From Amycolatopsis nalaikhensis (GTDB taxonomy: Bacteria; Actinomycetota; Actinomycetes; Mycobacteriales; Pseudonocardiaceae): a stretch of 64,000 nucleotides of DNA. The first letter of the stretch is position 1, and each line of letters starts with the position of its first letter. The DNA lies in NCBI RefSeq assembly GCF_030264295.1, contig NZ_CP127173.1, positions 10,113,501 to 10,177,500 on the forward strand, in the 5' to 3' direction. Under the pieces are notes generated by a model. It saw only the letters and a list, made by a program, of their open reading frames with translations. It was not told the DNA's origin and made no database searches. Of the stretch, positions 25,823 through 34,189 are shown piece after piece. Both the position numbers and the translations under genes were made by a program.

Positions 25823-26759
25823 CATCGGACCGCTCGACTCGTCGCGCGTCCCCCGCTTCGCCGGGTTCGCGACCTTCGCGCGGCTGCCGCGGATCGACCA
25901 GGTCGACCACGCCGACGTCGCCGTCGTCGGGGTGCCCTTCGACTCCGGGGTGTCCTACCGGCCGGGCGCGCGCTTCGGCCCGGCCGCCGTGCGCGAGGCG
26001 AGCCGCCTGCTGCGGCCGTACCACCCGGAGCTGGACGTCTCGCCGTTCGCGGAGTGCCAGGTCGTCGACGCCGGGGACATCGCGGTCAACCCGTTCAACA
26101 TCGGCGAAGCGATCGAGACGCTGCAACAGGAAGCCGAAGCCCTCACGGCGAACGGCACCCGCCTGGTGACCGTCGGCGGCGACCACACGATCGCGCTGCC
26201 GCTGCTGCGGGCGGCGGCCAAGAAGCACGGACCGGTGGCGCTGCTGCACTTCGACGCGCACCTCGACACGTGGGACACCTACTTCGGCGAGCCGTTCACG
26301 CACGGCACCCCGTTCCGCCGCGCGTCGGAAGAAGGAATCCTCGACACGAGCGCGTTGTCGCACGTCGGCACCCGCGGGCCGCTGTACGGCAAGCGCGACC
26401 TCGAAGAGGACCGGCGGCTGGGCTTCGGCATCGTCACCTCCGGCGACGTGCTGCGCCGCGGGGTGGCCGAGACGGTCGACGCGCTGCGGCAGCGCATCGG
26501 CGACCGCCCGCTGTACGTGTCGGTCGACATCGACGTGCTGGACCCGGCCCACGCACCCGGCACCGGCACGCCGGAGGCGGGCGGGATGACCAGCCGCGAG
26601 CTGCTGGAGATCCTGCGCGGGCTGCGGGACCTGAACCTGATCGGCGCGGACGTCGTCGAGCTGGCCCCGGCGTACGACCACGCCGAGATCACCGCCATCG
26701 CGGCGTCGCACGTCGCCTACGACCTGGTGAGCCTGCTGAGCTTGGGGAAGGGCGCATGA
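25815..26759 (+). CDS. Agmatinase-family ureohydrolase, probably guanidinobutyrase
   Basis: A 314-residue binuclear manganese ureohydrolase that removes urea from a guanidino compound. Metal ligands are seen in VGGDHT (about 118-122), FDAHLDTWD (about 143-151) and SVDIDVLDPAHAPGTGTPEAGG (about 235-255). The SHVGTRGPL segment and overall length fit agmatinase, guanidinobutyrase and guanidinopropionase alike. Next to a ThDP decarboxylase-like enzyme and an aldehyde dehydrogenase, 4-guanidinobutyrate hydrolysis to 4-aminobutyrate and urea is the best fit. The GTG start has CAGGAG upstream and overlaps the symporter stop; its own stop overlaps the next ATG. Confidence 0.87.
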   Translation: MPNIGPLDSSRVPRFAGFATFARLPRIDQVDHADVAVVGVPFDSGVSYRPGARFGPAAVREASRLLRPYHPELDVSPFAECQVVDAGDIAVNPFNIGEAIETLQQEAEALTANGTRLVTVGGDHTIALPLLRAAAKKHGPVALLHFDAHLDTWDTYFGEPFTHGTPFRRASEEGILDTSALSHVGTRGPLYGKRDLEEDRRLGFGIVTSGDVLRRGVAETVDALRQRIGDRPLYVSVDIDVLDPAHAPGTGTPEAGGMTSRELLEILRGLRDLNLIGADVVELAPAYDHAEITAIAASHVAYDLVSLLSLGKGA

Positions 26760-28399
26760 CGCGCATCGGCGGCGACGTGGTGGTCGAAACGCTGCGGGCG
26801 CTGGGCGCCGACACGGTGTTCGGCCTGCCGGGCCAGCACGCGCTGGGCTTGTTCGAGGCGCTGCGGCGAGCGGACGACGTGCGCGTGATCAGCGGCCGCG
26901 TGGAGAACAACCTGGCGTTCGCCGCCGACGGCCACGCCCGCGCCCGCCTCGCCGCGAACCCCGAGGGCCCGGTCCCGGTGACGCCGCTGGTCGTCTCGAC
27001 GGGCCCCGGAGCGTTGCTGACGTTGGCCTCGCTGCAGGAGTCCCGGGCGGCATCGGTACCGGTGCTCGGAATCTCGAGCCAGGTCCCGGTGGCGGGTTTG
27101 GGCGGCGGACGCCACGGCTACCTGCACGAACTGCCGGACCAGCAGGCGAGCTTCCGCGACGTCGTGAAGTCGGTGCACGTCGTGCGGCGGGCGAGCCAGA
27201 TCCCGACGGCGTTGCGCGAGGCGTGGACGTCGGCCGCGACGGCGCCCTACGGCCCGGTGTGGGTCGAGATTCCCCAGGACGTGCTGCTCGGCCCGGCCGG
27301 AGTCCCGCCGATCACGTCGGTGTCGGCCACGCCCCCGACCCTGGAACCCCTGCCGGAACTGGTCACCGCGGCGGCGGAGTTGCTGGGCACAGCGTCGAAC
27401 CCGGTGATCCTCGCCGGAGGCGGAGCGTTGCGGTCCGGCGCCCAGGCCGAGCTGAAGGCCCTCGCGGAGGCGTTGCGCGCACCGGTGATTTCGACGTTCG
27501 GCGGCAAGGGCGTCTTCGGCTGGGACCACGAGCTGTCCGGGAGGTCGTGGCTGGAGGACTGGCACACCACGGAGTTCCTGGCGGACGCCGACGCGCTGCT
27601 GGTGCTCGGATCGGGCCTCGGCGAGCTGTCGAGCAACTACCGCGAATTCGCCCCACGCGGCCGGGTGATCCAGGTGGAGGCCGACCTGGGCAAGCTGGAG
27701 TCGAACCACCCGGCGCTGGGCATCCACGCCGACGTGCGGCTCACGCTGCAGGCGCTGCTGGAGTGGGTACCGCTGCGCGGCTCCGACGGCCGCGCCGAGA
27801 AGGCGGTGTCGGGCTTGCTCGCCCGCGTCGAGTCGCGGTTGGACGGCCAAGACCTGGCGGCGGAACGCAAGCTGATCTACGACATCCGCGAGGCGTTGCC
27901 GGAGGGCACGCAGACGTTCTGGGACATGACGATCGCGGCGTATTGGGCGTGGTCGGCGTGGAACCCGGAGGGTGCCCCGATCCACACGGCGCAGGGAGCG
28001 GGCGGGCTGGGTTACGGCTTGCCGGGAGCACTGGGCGGCGCGGCGGCGGGCGGTCGAACACTCGCGGTGTCGGGCGACGGCGGAGCGATGTACGGAATCG
28101 CCGAGCTGGCCACGGCGGTCCAGCACAACCTCGACGTGACGTGGCTGATCATCGACGACGGCGGTTACGGCGTCCTGCGCGAGTACCTCACGGACGCGTT
28201 CGGCCAGACAACGGCCACGGAACTGGCGCGCCCCGACTTCGTCGCCTTGGCCCGCTCGTTCGGCGTACCGGCCCGCTTGTCCTCTTTGGACACGGTGGGC
28301 GCGGACCTCACCGAGGCCCTGAGTACGCCGGGGCCATCGGTCGTCGTCCTGCCCGCGCTGCTGAAGCTGTTCGCGCCGACCCATTTGGAGAAGGCATGA
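26756..28399 (+). CDS. ThDP-dependent enzyme, candidate 2-ketoarginine decarboxylase (AruI-like)
   Basis: A 547-residue three-domain ThDP enzyme of the acetolactate-synthase superfamily. The N-terminal pyrimidine domain has the cofactor-activating Glu in SGRVENNLAFAADGHAR. The central domain begins near 195, and the ThDP motif starts at VSGDGGAMYGIAELATA and ends in LIIDDGGYGVL, with Asp-Asp where Asn-Asn or Asn-Asp is common. It is not likely to be the biosynthetic acetolactate synthase, as no regulatory subunit follows. Beside a ureohydrolase and aldehyde dehydrogenase, it fits AruI, which decarboxylates 2-ketoarginine to 4-guanidinobutyraldehyde. Carboxyethylarginine synthase is an alternative relative. 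Confidence 0.82.
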   Translation: MTRIGGDVVVETLRALGADTVFGLPGQHALGLFEALRRADDVRVISGRVENNLAFAADGHARARLAANPEGPVPVTPLVVSTGPGALLTLASLQESRAASVPVLGISSQVPVAGLGGGRHGYLHELPDQQASFRDVVKSVHVVRRASQIPTALREAWTSAATAPYGPVWVEIPQDVLLGPAGVPPITSVSATPPTLEPLPELVTAAAELLGTASNPVILAGGGALRSGAQAELKALAEALRAPVISTFGGKGVFGWDHELSGRSWLEDWHTTEFLADADALLVLGSGLGELSSNYREFAPRGRVIQVEADLGKLESNHPALGIHADVRLTLQALLEWVPLRGSDGRAEKAVSGLLARVESRLDGQDLAAERKLIYDIREALPEGTQTFWDMTIAAYWAWSAWNPEGAPIHTAQGAGGLGYGLPGALGGAAAGGRTLAVSGDGGAMYGIAELATAVQHNLDVTWLIIDDGGYGVLREYLTDAFGQTTATELARPDFVALARSFGVPARLSSLDTVGADLTEALSTPGPSVVVLPALLKLFAPTHLEKA

Positions 28400-29755
28400 C
28401 CCGCGAGCTTCGACCTGACCGACCCGTCGACGGGCGAGGTGTTCGACACGGTCCCCATCGCGTCGGAGTCCGATGTGGACAAGGCGATGGAGGCCGCCGC
28501 GCAAGCGTTTGCGAAGTGGCGGCGGAGCACCCCGGCGCAGCGGCAGCTGGCGTTGCTGAAGATCGCCGACGCCGTCGAAGCCCGGGCGGCCGAGTTCGCC
28601 GACCTGGAGATCCGCGAGACGGGCAAGATCCGGTCGGTGGTGCTCGAGGAGGAGATCCCGGAGTGCGTGAGCGCGCTGAGGTTCTTCGCGGGGGCGGCAC
28701 GCCAGCTGGAGGGCACGGCGGCCGGGGAGTACGCACCGGGCCACACCTCGGTGATCCGCAGGGAGCCGATCGGGGTGTGCGCGCAGATAGCACCGTGGAA
28801 CTACCCGCTGATGATGGCGGTCTGGAAGATAGCCCCGGCACTGGCGGCGGGCAACACGGTGGTGCTGAAACCGGCCGAGACAACGCCGTCGAGCGCGCGG
28901 CTGCTGGCGCGAGTCGCGGCGGAGTTCCTGCCGGAGGGCGCGTTCACGGTGCTGACGGGCGACCGCGACACGGGCCGGGCAATGGTCCGCCACCCGCGAA
29001 CGGACCTGGTGTCGATCACGGGATCAACGAGGGCGGGCATCGACGTCGCAACGGTCGCGGCGGCGGACTTGAAGCGAACGCACCTGGAACTGGGAGGCAA
29101 CGCACCACTGGTGGTGTTCCCGGACGCGGACCTCAAGGCGGCGGCGGAGGGCATCGCGGGAGCGGCGTTCTACAACGCGGGCCAGGACTGCACGGCGGGC
29201 AGCAGGGTATTGGTGCACGAGTCGATCCACGAGGACTTCGCCGCATCACTGGCAAAGGTGGCATCGAAGCAGACGCCGGGCGTGGACTACGGGCCATTGA
29301 ACAGCGCGACGCAGTTCAGGCGGGTACAGGGGCTGATCGACCGACTGCCGCCAAACGCACGCATCGAGACGGGCGGAACCCGGTTCGGCGCACAGGGTTT
29401 CTACTTCTCCCCCACGGTGATTTCGGGCGTCCGACAGGAAGACGAGATCGTCCAGGAGGAGATCTTCGGCCCGGTGCTGACGATCCAGTCCTTTTCGGAC
29501 GAGGCGGAGGCGGTGGCCATGGCGAACGGAGTCCCGTACGGACTGGCATCATCGGTCTGGACGCGTGACGTGGCAACGGCGGCAAGGGTATCGGCGGAGC
29601 TGGATTTCGGGTGCGTGTGGGTGAACACGCACGGACCATTGGTACCGGAGATGCCCCACGGCGGGTTCGGCCACTCGGGACACGGCAAGGACTTGTCGGC
29701 GTACGCGTTCAATGAGTACACGCGGGTCAAGCACGTGATGACGAGGTTCGCATAA
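28396..29755 (+). CDS. Aldehyde dehydrogenase (4-guanidino-/4-aminobutyraldehyde type) with apparent frameshift
   Basis: An NAD(P)-dependent aldehyde dehydrogenase of about 452 residues. The catalytic Cys is in FYNAGQDCTAGSRV, the general-base Glu in THLELGGNAPL, and the cofactor loop in ITGSTRAG. The C-terminus WVNTHGPLVPEMPHGGFG is typical of the aminobutyraldehyde dehydrogenase branch. The natural start is the ATG at 28396 overlapping the previous stop (ATGA). Deleting one C at about 28408 gives MTREFDLTDPSTGEVFD in one frame; as written the first in-frame start is GTG 28439, which cuts a conserved N-terminal strand. It likely oxidises the aldehyde made by the ThDP enzyme. Confidence 0.85.
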
Positions 29756-29765
29756 CCGAAAAGAG

Positions 29766-29910
29766 CTGGGTGGTCATCCCGTCGCCTGAGGCCGAAAAAA
29801 TCACTTTGAGCCGGGCCCGCAACACACAGCGAAAAGCAAGCGAGCTACGCAACCTTGCGGGCCTGGCTCAAAGTGATAGGCCTCAATCAGGCGACGGGAT
29901 GACCATCCAG
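29766..29910. repeat. Long imperfect inverted repeat in convergent gap
   Basis: Two arms of 56-57 bases (29766-29822 and 29855-29910) pair in three blocks. The outer 19 bases are perfect (29771-29789 with 29887-29905), then 13 bases (29800-29812 with 29865-29877), then 9 bases at the base of a 32-base loop. The loop segment CGAAAAGCAAGCGAGCTACG (29830-29849) recurs in slightly altered form at 29920-29940. The region lies between the aldehyde dehydrogenase and dxs 3' ends. It could be a bidirectional terminator, a MITE-like relic or a structured RNA. Confidence 0.7.
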
Positions 29911-29994
29911 CGACCCCCACGAAAAGGCAAGAGAGCTACGAAGCCCCCGGCCATCCCAGAGCCTGCCCGTCCGGCGAGGACAAGGAAAGAAACG

Positions 29995-31911
29995 TCAGCG
30001 CCGATCAGCACCCTTAGCCTCAGGAGCGGAGTCCGAGGAGCCAAGCCGCCCCGAGGCCCATTCGGTAACCCGCCGAGCAACATCCTGAGCGGTAAGCCCG
30101 ATCCGCCCAAGAACCTCATCCCGGCTACCAAGATCATGAAAGCTCTGCGGAACAGCAAGATCCCGCAAAGGAACATCACACTCGGCGTCCCGGAAGAGAG
30201 CGGCAAGAGCGGACCCGAAACCACCATGCCGCCCACTGTCTTCAACAGTGACAACAAGCTTGTGCTGCGAAGCGAGCGCAACGAGCTCGGCAGGAACGGG
30301 AAGAATCCATCGAGGATCGACAACGGTAACCCCAATGCCCTGGTCGGCAAGCCGATCAGCAGCAGCAAGCCCCAGAGTCGCAAAGGGACCAACGGTCACG
30401 AGCAGAACATCAGCACCCTCGACGGGGCGACGAAGAACATCAACGGTCCCAACCCGCTCAACAGCGGCGACGTCCGCCCCAACTTTGCCCTTGGAGAACC
30501 GCAGAGCGGTAGGCCCATCGGAAACGGCAACGGCCTCACGAAGCTCTTCACGCAAGGTGGCGGGATCCCGAGGAGCGGCAACGCGCATACCAGGAACCAT
30601 CCCAAGCAGGGACAGATCCCACATGCCGTGATGAGACGGACCATCGGGCCCGGTGATCCCGGCACGGTCAAGCACCAGAGTCACAGGCTGCCGATGCAAG
30701 GCAACATCCATGAGGACCTGATCGAACGCACGGTTCAGGAACGTCGAGTAGATGGCGACAACGGGATGCAACCCGCCCATGGCGAGCCCAGCAGCCGAGG
30801 TAACGGCATGCTGCTCAGCGATCCCGACGTCATACCACCGATCGGGGAAAGCCTCAGCGAACTTGTCCAGCCCGGTAGAGCGCAGCATCGCGGCGGTAAT
30901 GGCGACAACGTCGTCCCGCTCGGCCCCGATCTTGGCCAGCTCATCCCCGAAGACCCCGGTCCAGCTGGGCCCCTTCACCGGAGGAAGCCCGGTCTCCGGA
31001 TCGATCGGATCGGTCTGGTGCATCTGATCGTGCTCGTGGTTGACGGCGGGCGCGTAGCCATGGCCCTTCTCAGTCACAACGTGCACAATCACGGCGCCAC
31101 CAAACGCTTTGGCGCTCTGCAGGGCCTTCTCGAGCGCAACCTGGTCGTGGCCATCAACGGGCCCGAGGTACTTGAGGCCGAGATCGGAGAACATGGCCTG
31201 CGGACTGAGAGCATCCTTCAGCCCGGCCTTGGCAGCGTGCAGAGCGGCATAGATCGGCTTGCCGACAACAGGAGTGTGCTTGAGGATCTCACGACCACCG
31301 TCAAGCAACCGCTCATAACCAGGCTGCAACCGCAGCGCGGCAAGATGATCAGCCAACCCACCGATGGTCGGCGAGTAAGACCGGCCGTTGTCATTGATCA
31401 CGATGACAACAGGACGCTCCCGATGCGCGGCGATGTTGTTGAGCGCTTCCCAGCACATCCCCCCGGTGAGCGCCCCATCGCCGACGACGGCAACGGCATG
31501 CCGCCCACCGCCGTCAAGCGCGAAGGCCTTGGCGAGACCATCCACATAGGACAGACCAGAGGACGCGTGACTGCTCTCCACCCAGTCGTGCTCACTCTCC
31601 GCACGCGAGGGGTAACCGGTGACCCCACCGGTCTGGCGAAGCAGATCGAACCCGGCGGCCCGCCCGGTGACGATCTTGTGCACGTAGGCCTGGTGCCCGA
31701 CGTCCCAGACGATCGCGTCGCGCGGCGAGTCGAACACGCGGTGCAGGGCGAGCGTCAGCTCGACGACGCCGAGGTTCGGCCCGAGGTGCCCGCCGGCGCG
31801 GCGAACCTTGTCGACGAGGAAGTCCCGGATCTCGGCGGCCAGTTCGCCGAGGTCCTCGACACTCATGCGCTTCAGGTCCGCCGGTCCGCTGACGGACTCC
31901 AGCATCGTCAC
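29995..31911 (-). CDS. dxs: 1-deoxy-D-xylulose-5-phosphate synthase
   Basis: A 638-residue ThDP enzyme that condenses pyruvate and glyceraldehyde-3-phosphate as the first step of the MEP isoprenoid pathway. The N-terminal half has IVWDVGHQAYVHKI and the ThDP/Mg motif VVGDGALTGGMCWEALNN. The pyrimidine domain has YDVGIAEQHAVTSAAGLA with its activating Glu, and a C-terminal transketolase domain closes the protein. I start at GTG 31911 because GGAG lies six bases upstream; ATG 31905 is the alternative. It is the position equivalent of Rv2682c (dxs1), next after RNase D in mycobacteria. Its 3' third uses more A/T-ending codons than its neighbours. Confidence 0.95.
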   Translation of the reverse strand: MTMLESVSGPADLKRMSVEDLGELAAEIRDFLVDKVRRAGGHLGPNLGVVELTLALHRVFDSPRDAIVWDVGHQAYVHKIVTGRAAGFDLLRQTGGVTGYPSRAESEHDWVESSHASSGLSYVDGLAKAFALDGGGRHAVAVVGDGALTGGMCWEALNNIAAHRERPVVIVINDNGRSYSPTIGGLADHLAALRLQPGYERLLDGGREILKHTPVVGKPIYAALHAAKAGLKDALSPQAMFSDLGLKYLGPVDGHDQVALEKALQSAKAFGGAVIVHVVTEKGHGYAPAVNHEHDQMHQTDPIDPETGLPPVKGPSWTGVFGDELAKIGAERDDVVAITAAMLRSTGLDKFAEAFPDRWYDVGIAEQHAVTSAAGLAMGGLHPVVAIYSTFLNRAFDQVLMDVALHRQPVTLVLDRAGITGPDGPSHHGMWDLSLLGMVPGMRVAAPRDPATLREELREAVAVSDGPTALRFSKGKVGADVAAVERVGTVDVLRRPVEGADVLLVTVGPFATLGLAAADRLADQGIGVTVVDPRWILPVPAELVALASQHKLVVTVEDSGRHGGFGSALAALFRDAECDVPLRDLAVPQSFHDLGSRDEVLGRIGLTAQDVARRVTEWASGRLGSSDSAPEAKGADRR

Positions 31912-32095
31912 TCGTCTCCACCTCGCTCGATCGAACACCCCACGTTCCGGCCAGTCTACGGAGACCCGCCACCGGCCTTCCGCCCGCCGCGTCCGGCGTC
32001 ACAGGCGGAGCGCGATCACGGGTCATCTCCTGAGGTGAACCTCGTCTCCCCACCGTGCTGTGGCGGTCACGCGGTGTGGCCACGAGAATGGCGAT

Positions 32096-33565
32096 ATGGC
32101 GGACTTCTTCATCGGCGGCGAATGGGTCGACGCGACCGGCGGCGGGCGCCGCGAGATCCGCTGCCCGGCCGACGGTTCCCTGGTCGCGACGGTCGCCGAG
32201 GGCACCGCCAAGGACACCGAGGCCGCCATCGCGGCGGCGCGCCGGGCGTTCGACACCGGCCCGTGGCCGGGCACCCCCGCCCACCTGCGCGGTGACCTGC
32301 TGCTGCGCACCGCGGACCTGCTGGACCGCGACGCGGAGGCGTTCGCCCGCGCCGAGTCGCTCGACACCGGCAAACGCCTGGTCGAGAGCCGCTACGACAT
32401 GGCCGACATCGCCGCCTGCCTGCGTTACTTCGGCAAGCTCGCGGCGCAGGAGGCGGGCCGCGTCGTCGACACCGGCAACCCGGACGCGATCAGCCGGATC
32501 GTGCACGAACCGGTCGGTGTCTGCGGGCTGATCACGCCGTGGAACTACCCGCTGCTGCAGACCGTGTGGAAGATCGCGCCGGCGCTGGCCGCGGGCAACA
32601 CGTTCGTGCTCAAGCCGAGCGAGCTGACCCCGCACACGGCGATCCTGTTCCTCAAGCTGCTCACCGAGGCGGGCCTGCCGCCGGGCGTGGGCAACCTGGT
32701 GCTCGGCGCGGGAGCCGAGGTCGGCGCGCCGCTGGCCGAGCACCCGGACGTCGACCTGGTGTCGTTCACCGGCGGGCTGGCCACCGGCCGGGTGATCGCC
32801 GCGGCGGCCGCGGGCTCGGTCAAGAAAGTGGCCCTGGAGCTGGGCGGCAAGAACCCGAACGTGGTCTTCGCCGACGCCGACTTCGAGACGGCCGTCGACT
32901 ACGCGCTGACGGCGGTGTTCCTGCACTCGGGCCAGGTGTGCTCGGCGGGAGCCCGGCTGATCGTGCAGCGGGAGTGGCACGACGAGTTCGTCGCCGAGCT
33001 GGTGCGCCGGGCCGAGCGCATCCGCCTGGGCGGGCCGTTCGACGAGCACGCGGAGACGGGCCCGCTGATCTCGGCGGCGCACCGGGCCAAGGTTGAGGCG
33101 TACGTGGCGGCGGCGCTGGCGGAGGGCGCGGTGCTGCGCACGGGCGGCCGCCGTCCGGACGACCCGGCGCTGGCGGACGGGTACTACTACCTGCCGACCA
33201 TCCTGGACGAGGTCCGGCAGGGGTCGTCGGCGGTGGTCGAGGAGTCGTTCGGGCCGGTGCTGACGGTCGAGACGTTCACGGACGAGGACGACGCGGTCCG
33301 CATCGCGAACGACACGCACTACGGACTGGCGGGCGCGGTGTTCACCGGAGACGCGTCGCGGGCGCAGCGGGTGGCGGGCCGGCTGCGGCACGGGACGGTG
33401 TGGATCAACGACTACCACCCGTACCTGCCGCAGGCGGAGTGGGGCGGCTACAAGCAGTCGGGGTTCGGCCGCGAGCTGGGCCCGACGGGGCTGGCGGAGT
33501 ACACCGAGACGAAGCACATCTACCAGAACCTTCAGCCGGCGCCGCAGCGCTGGTTCGCGGGCTGA
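32096..33565 (+). CDS. Aldehyde dehydrogenase, betaine-aldehyde dehydrogenase-like
   Basis: A 489-residue NAD(P)-dependent aldehyde dehydrogenase. The catalytic Cys is in FLHSGQVCSAGAR, the base Glu in VALELGGKNPN, and substrate/cofactor elements in ITPWNYPLLQTVWKIAPAL and FTGGLATGRV. The SGQVC active-site context and QSGFGRELG tail fit the betaine-aldehyde/aminoaldehyde branch. It is divergent from dxs and is not preceded by choline-uptake or choline dehydrogenase genes, so a role in glycine-betaine synthesis is not supported by context. I start at ATG 32096 (MADFFIGGEWVDA), the usual N-terminus for this family. Confidence 0.85.
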   Translation: MADFFIGGEWVDATGGGRREIRCPADGSLVATVAEGTAKDTEAAIAAARRAFDTGPWPGTPAHLRGDLLLRTADLLDRDAEAFARAESLDTGKRLVESRYDMADIAACLRYFGKLAAQEAGRVVDTGNPDAISRIVHEPVGVCGLITPWNYPLLQTVWKIAPALAAGNTFVLKPSELTPHTAILFLKLLTEAGLPPGVGNLVLGAGAEVGAPLAEHPDVDLVSFTGGLATGRVIAAAAAGSVKKVALELGGKNPNVVFADADFETAVDYALTAVFLHSGQVCSAGARLIVQREWHDEFVAELVRRAERIRLGGPFDEHAETGPLISAAHRAKVEAYVAAALAEGAVLRTGGRRPDDPALADGYYYLPTILDEVRQGSSAVVEESFGPVLTVETFTDEDDAVRIANDTHYGLAGAVFTGDASRAQRVAGRLRHGTVWINDYHPYLPQAEWGGYKQSGFGRELGPTGLAEYTETKHIYQNLQPAPQRWFAG

Positions 33566-33638
33566 GGTACCTCGATCGAGATCCACCGAACGGCCCGGGG
33601 GTTTTATGCTGCGAGCACCGCGACGCAGGGAGGCCGGA

Positions 33639-34076
33639 GTGGAGGACCAGCGACCGGGCGGCGGCCTCCGTGGCCCGCGCGCCGTCCTCGCGGCCGTGGC
33701 GGGGCTGGGCGTGATCGCCGGGCTGACGCTGCGCACGGCCGAGTACCCGGGGGTGCTGCCACCGGGAACCCCGGACCCGGAGCTGAACCTGGGGCTGCGC
33801 CTGGTCTGCGCGGCGGCGGTGCTCGTCGCGGGCACGCTGGCGTACTTGACGTTCGCCCGGAGAAGGGACGAGCCACTGGCGATGGCCTCCCTGCCGGGGC
33901 TGGTGGTGACGGGGGTGGTGCTCCGGCACTTGGTGGTGACGTTGCCGGGAGTGGCCAGGTTCCAGCCCGCGGCGCGGATCGTGCCGGGAGCGGGGGCGTG
34001 GGTGCTGCTGGTTTCGGGGATCGCGATGACGGCGGCGGGACTGGCGGCCGCGTTCGCGGTGCGGCGGGCAGGCTGA
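33639..34076 (+). CDS. Small multi-pass membrane protein, function unknown
   Basis: A 145-residue protein with four hydrophobic segments (AVLAAVAGLGVIAGLTL, LRLVCAAAVLVAGTLAYLTF, ASLPGLVVTGVVLRHLVV, WVLLVSGIAMTAAGLAAAFAV) separated by short polar loops. The start at GTG 33639 is chosen because GGGAGG lies a few bases upstream. It follows the aldehyde dehydrogenase by 73 bases on the same strand and could be co-transcribed. I do not recognise a family. Confidence 0.6.
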   Translation: MEDQRPGGGLRGPRAVLAAVAGLGVIAGLTLRTAEYPGVLPPGTPDPELNLGLRLVCAAAVLVAGTLAYLTFARRRDEPLAMASLPGLVVTGVVLRHLVVTLPGVARFQPAARIVPGAGAWVLLVSGIAMTAAGLAAAFAVRRAG

Positions 34077-34189
34077 CTCCACGCTGCGGCCGAGCGACCG
34101 CATGCCGCGGCAGGACATCCCAATGCAAGCTCCGTAGGACCAGCCTGCGGAGCTTCACCGAGCCCTCGACCCAGCTCTACCGCCCTCCC

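Noticed and set aside
26756..28399. Biosynthetic acetolactate synthase (ilvB)
   Set aside because: No ilvN or ilvC nearby, the ThDP motif ending is Asp-Asp, and the gene is embedded in a catabolic operon.
22763..29755. Early clavulanic-acid-like genes (ThDP synthase plus amidinohydrolase)
   Set aside because: Carboxyethylarginine synthase and proclavaminate amidinohydrolase belong to the same families, but no beta-lactam synthetase or clavaminate synthase is present, and the symporter, PucR regulator and aldehyde dehydrogenase fit catabolism.
29770..32295. An 841-codon plus-strand frame covering dxs
   Set aside because: Antisense to a clear 1-deoxyxylulose-5-phosphate synthase; composition is not protein-like.
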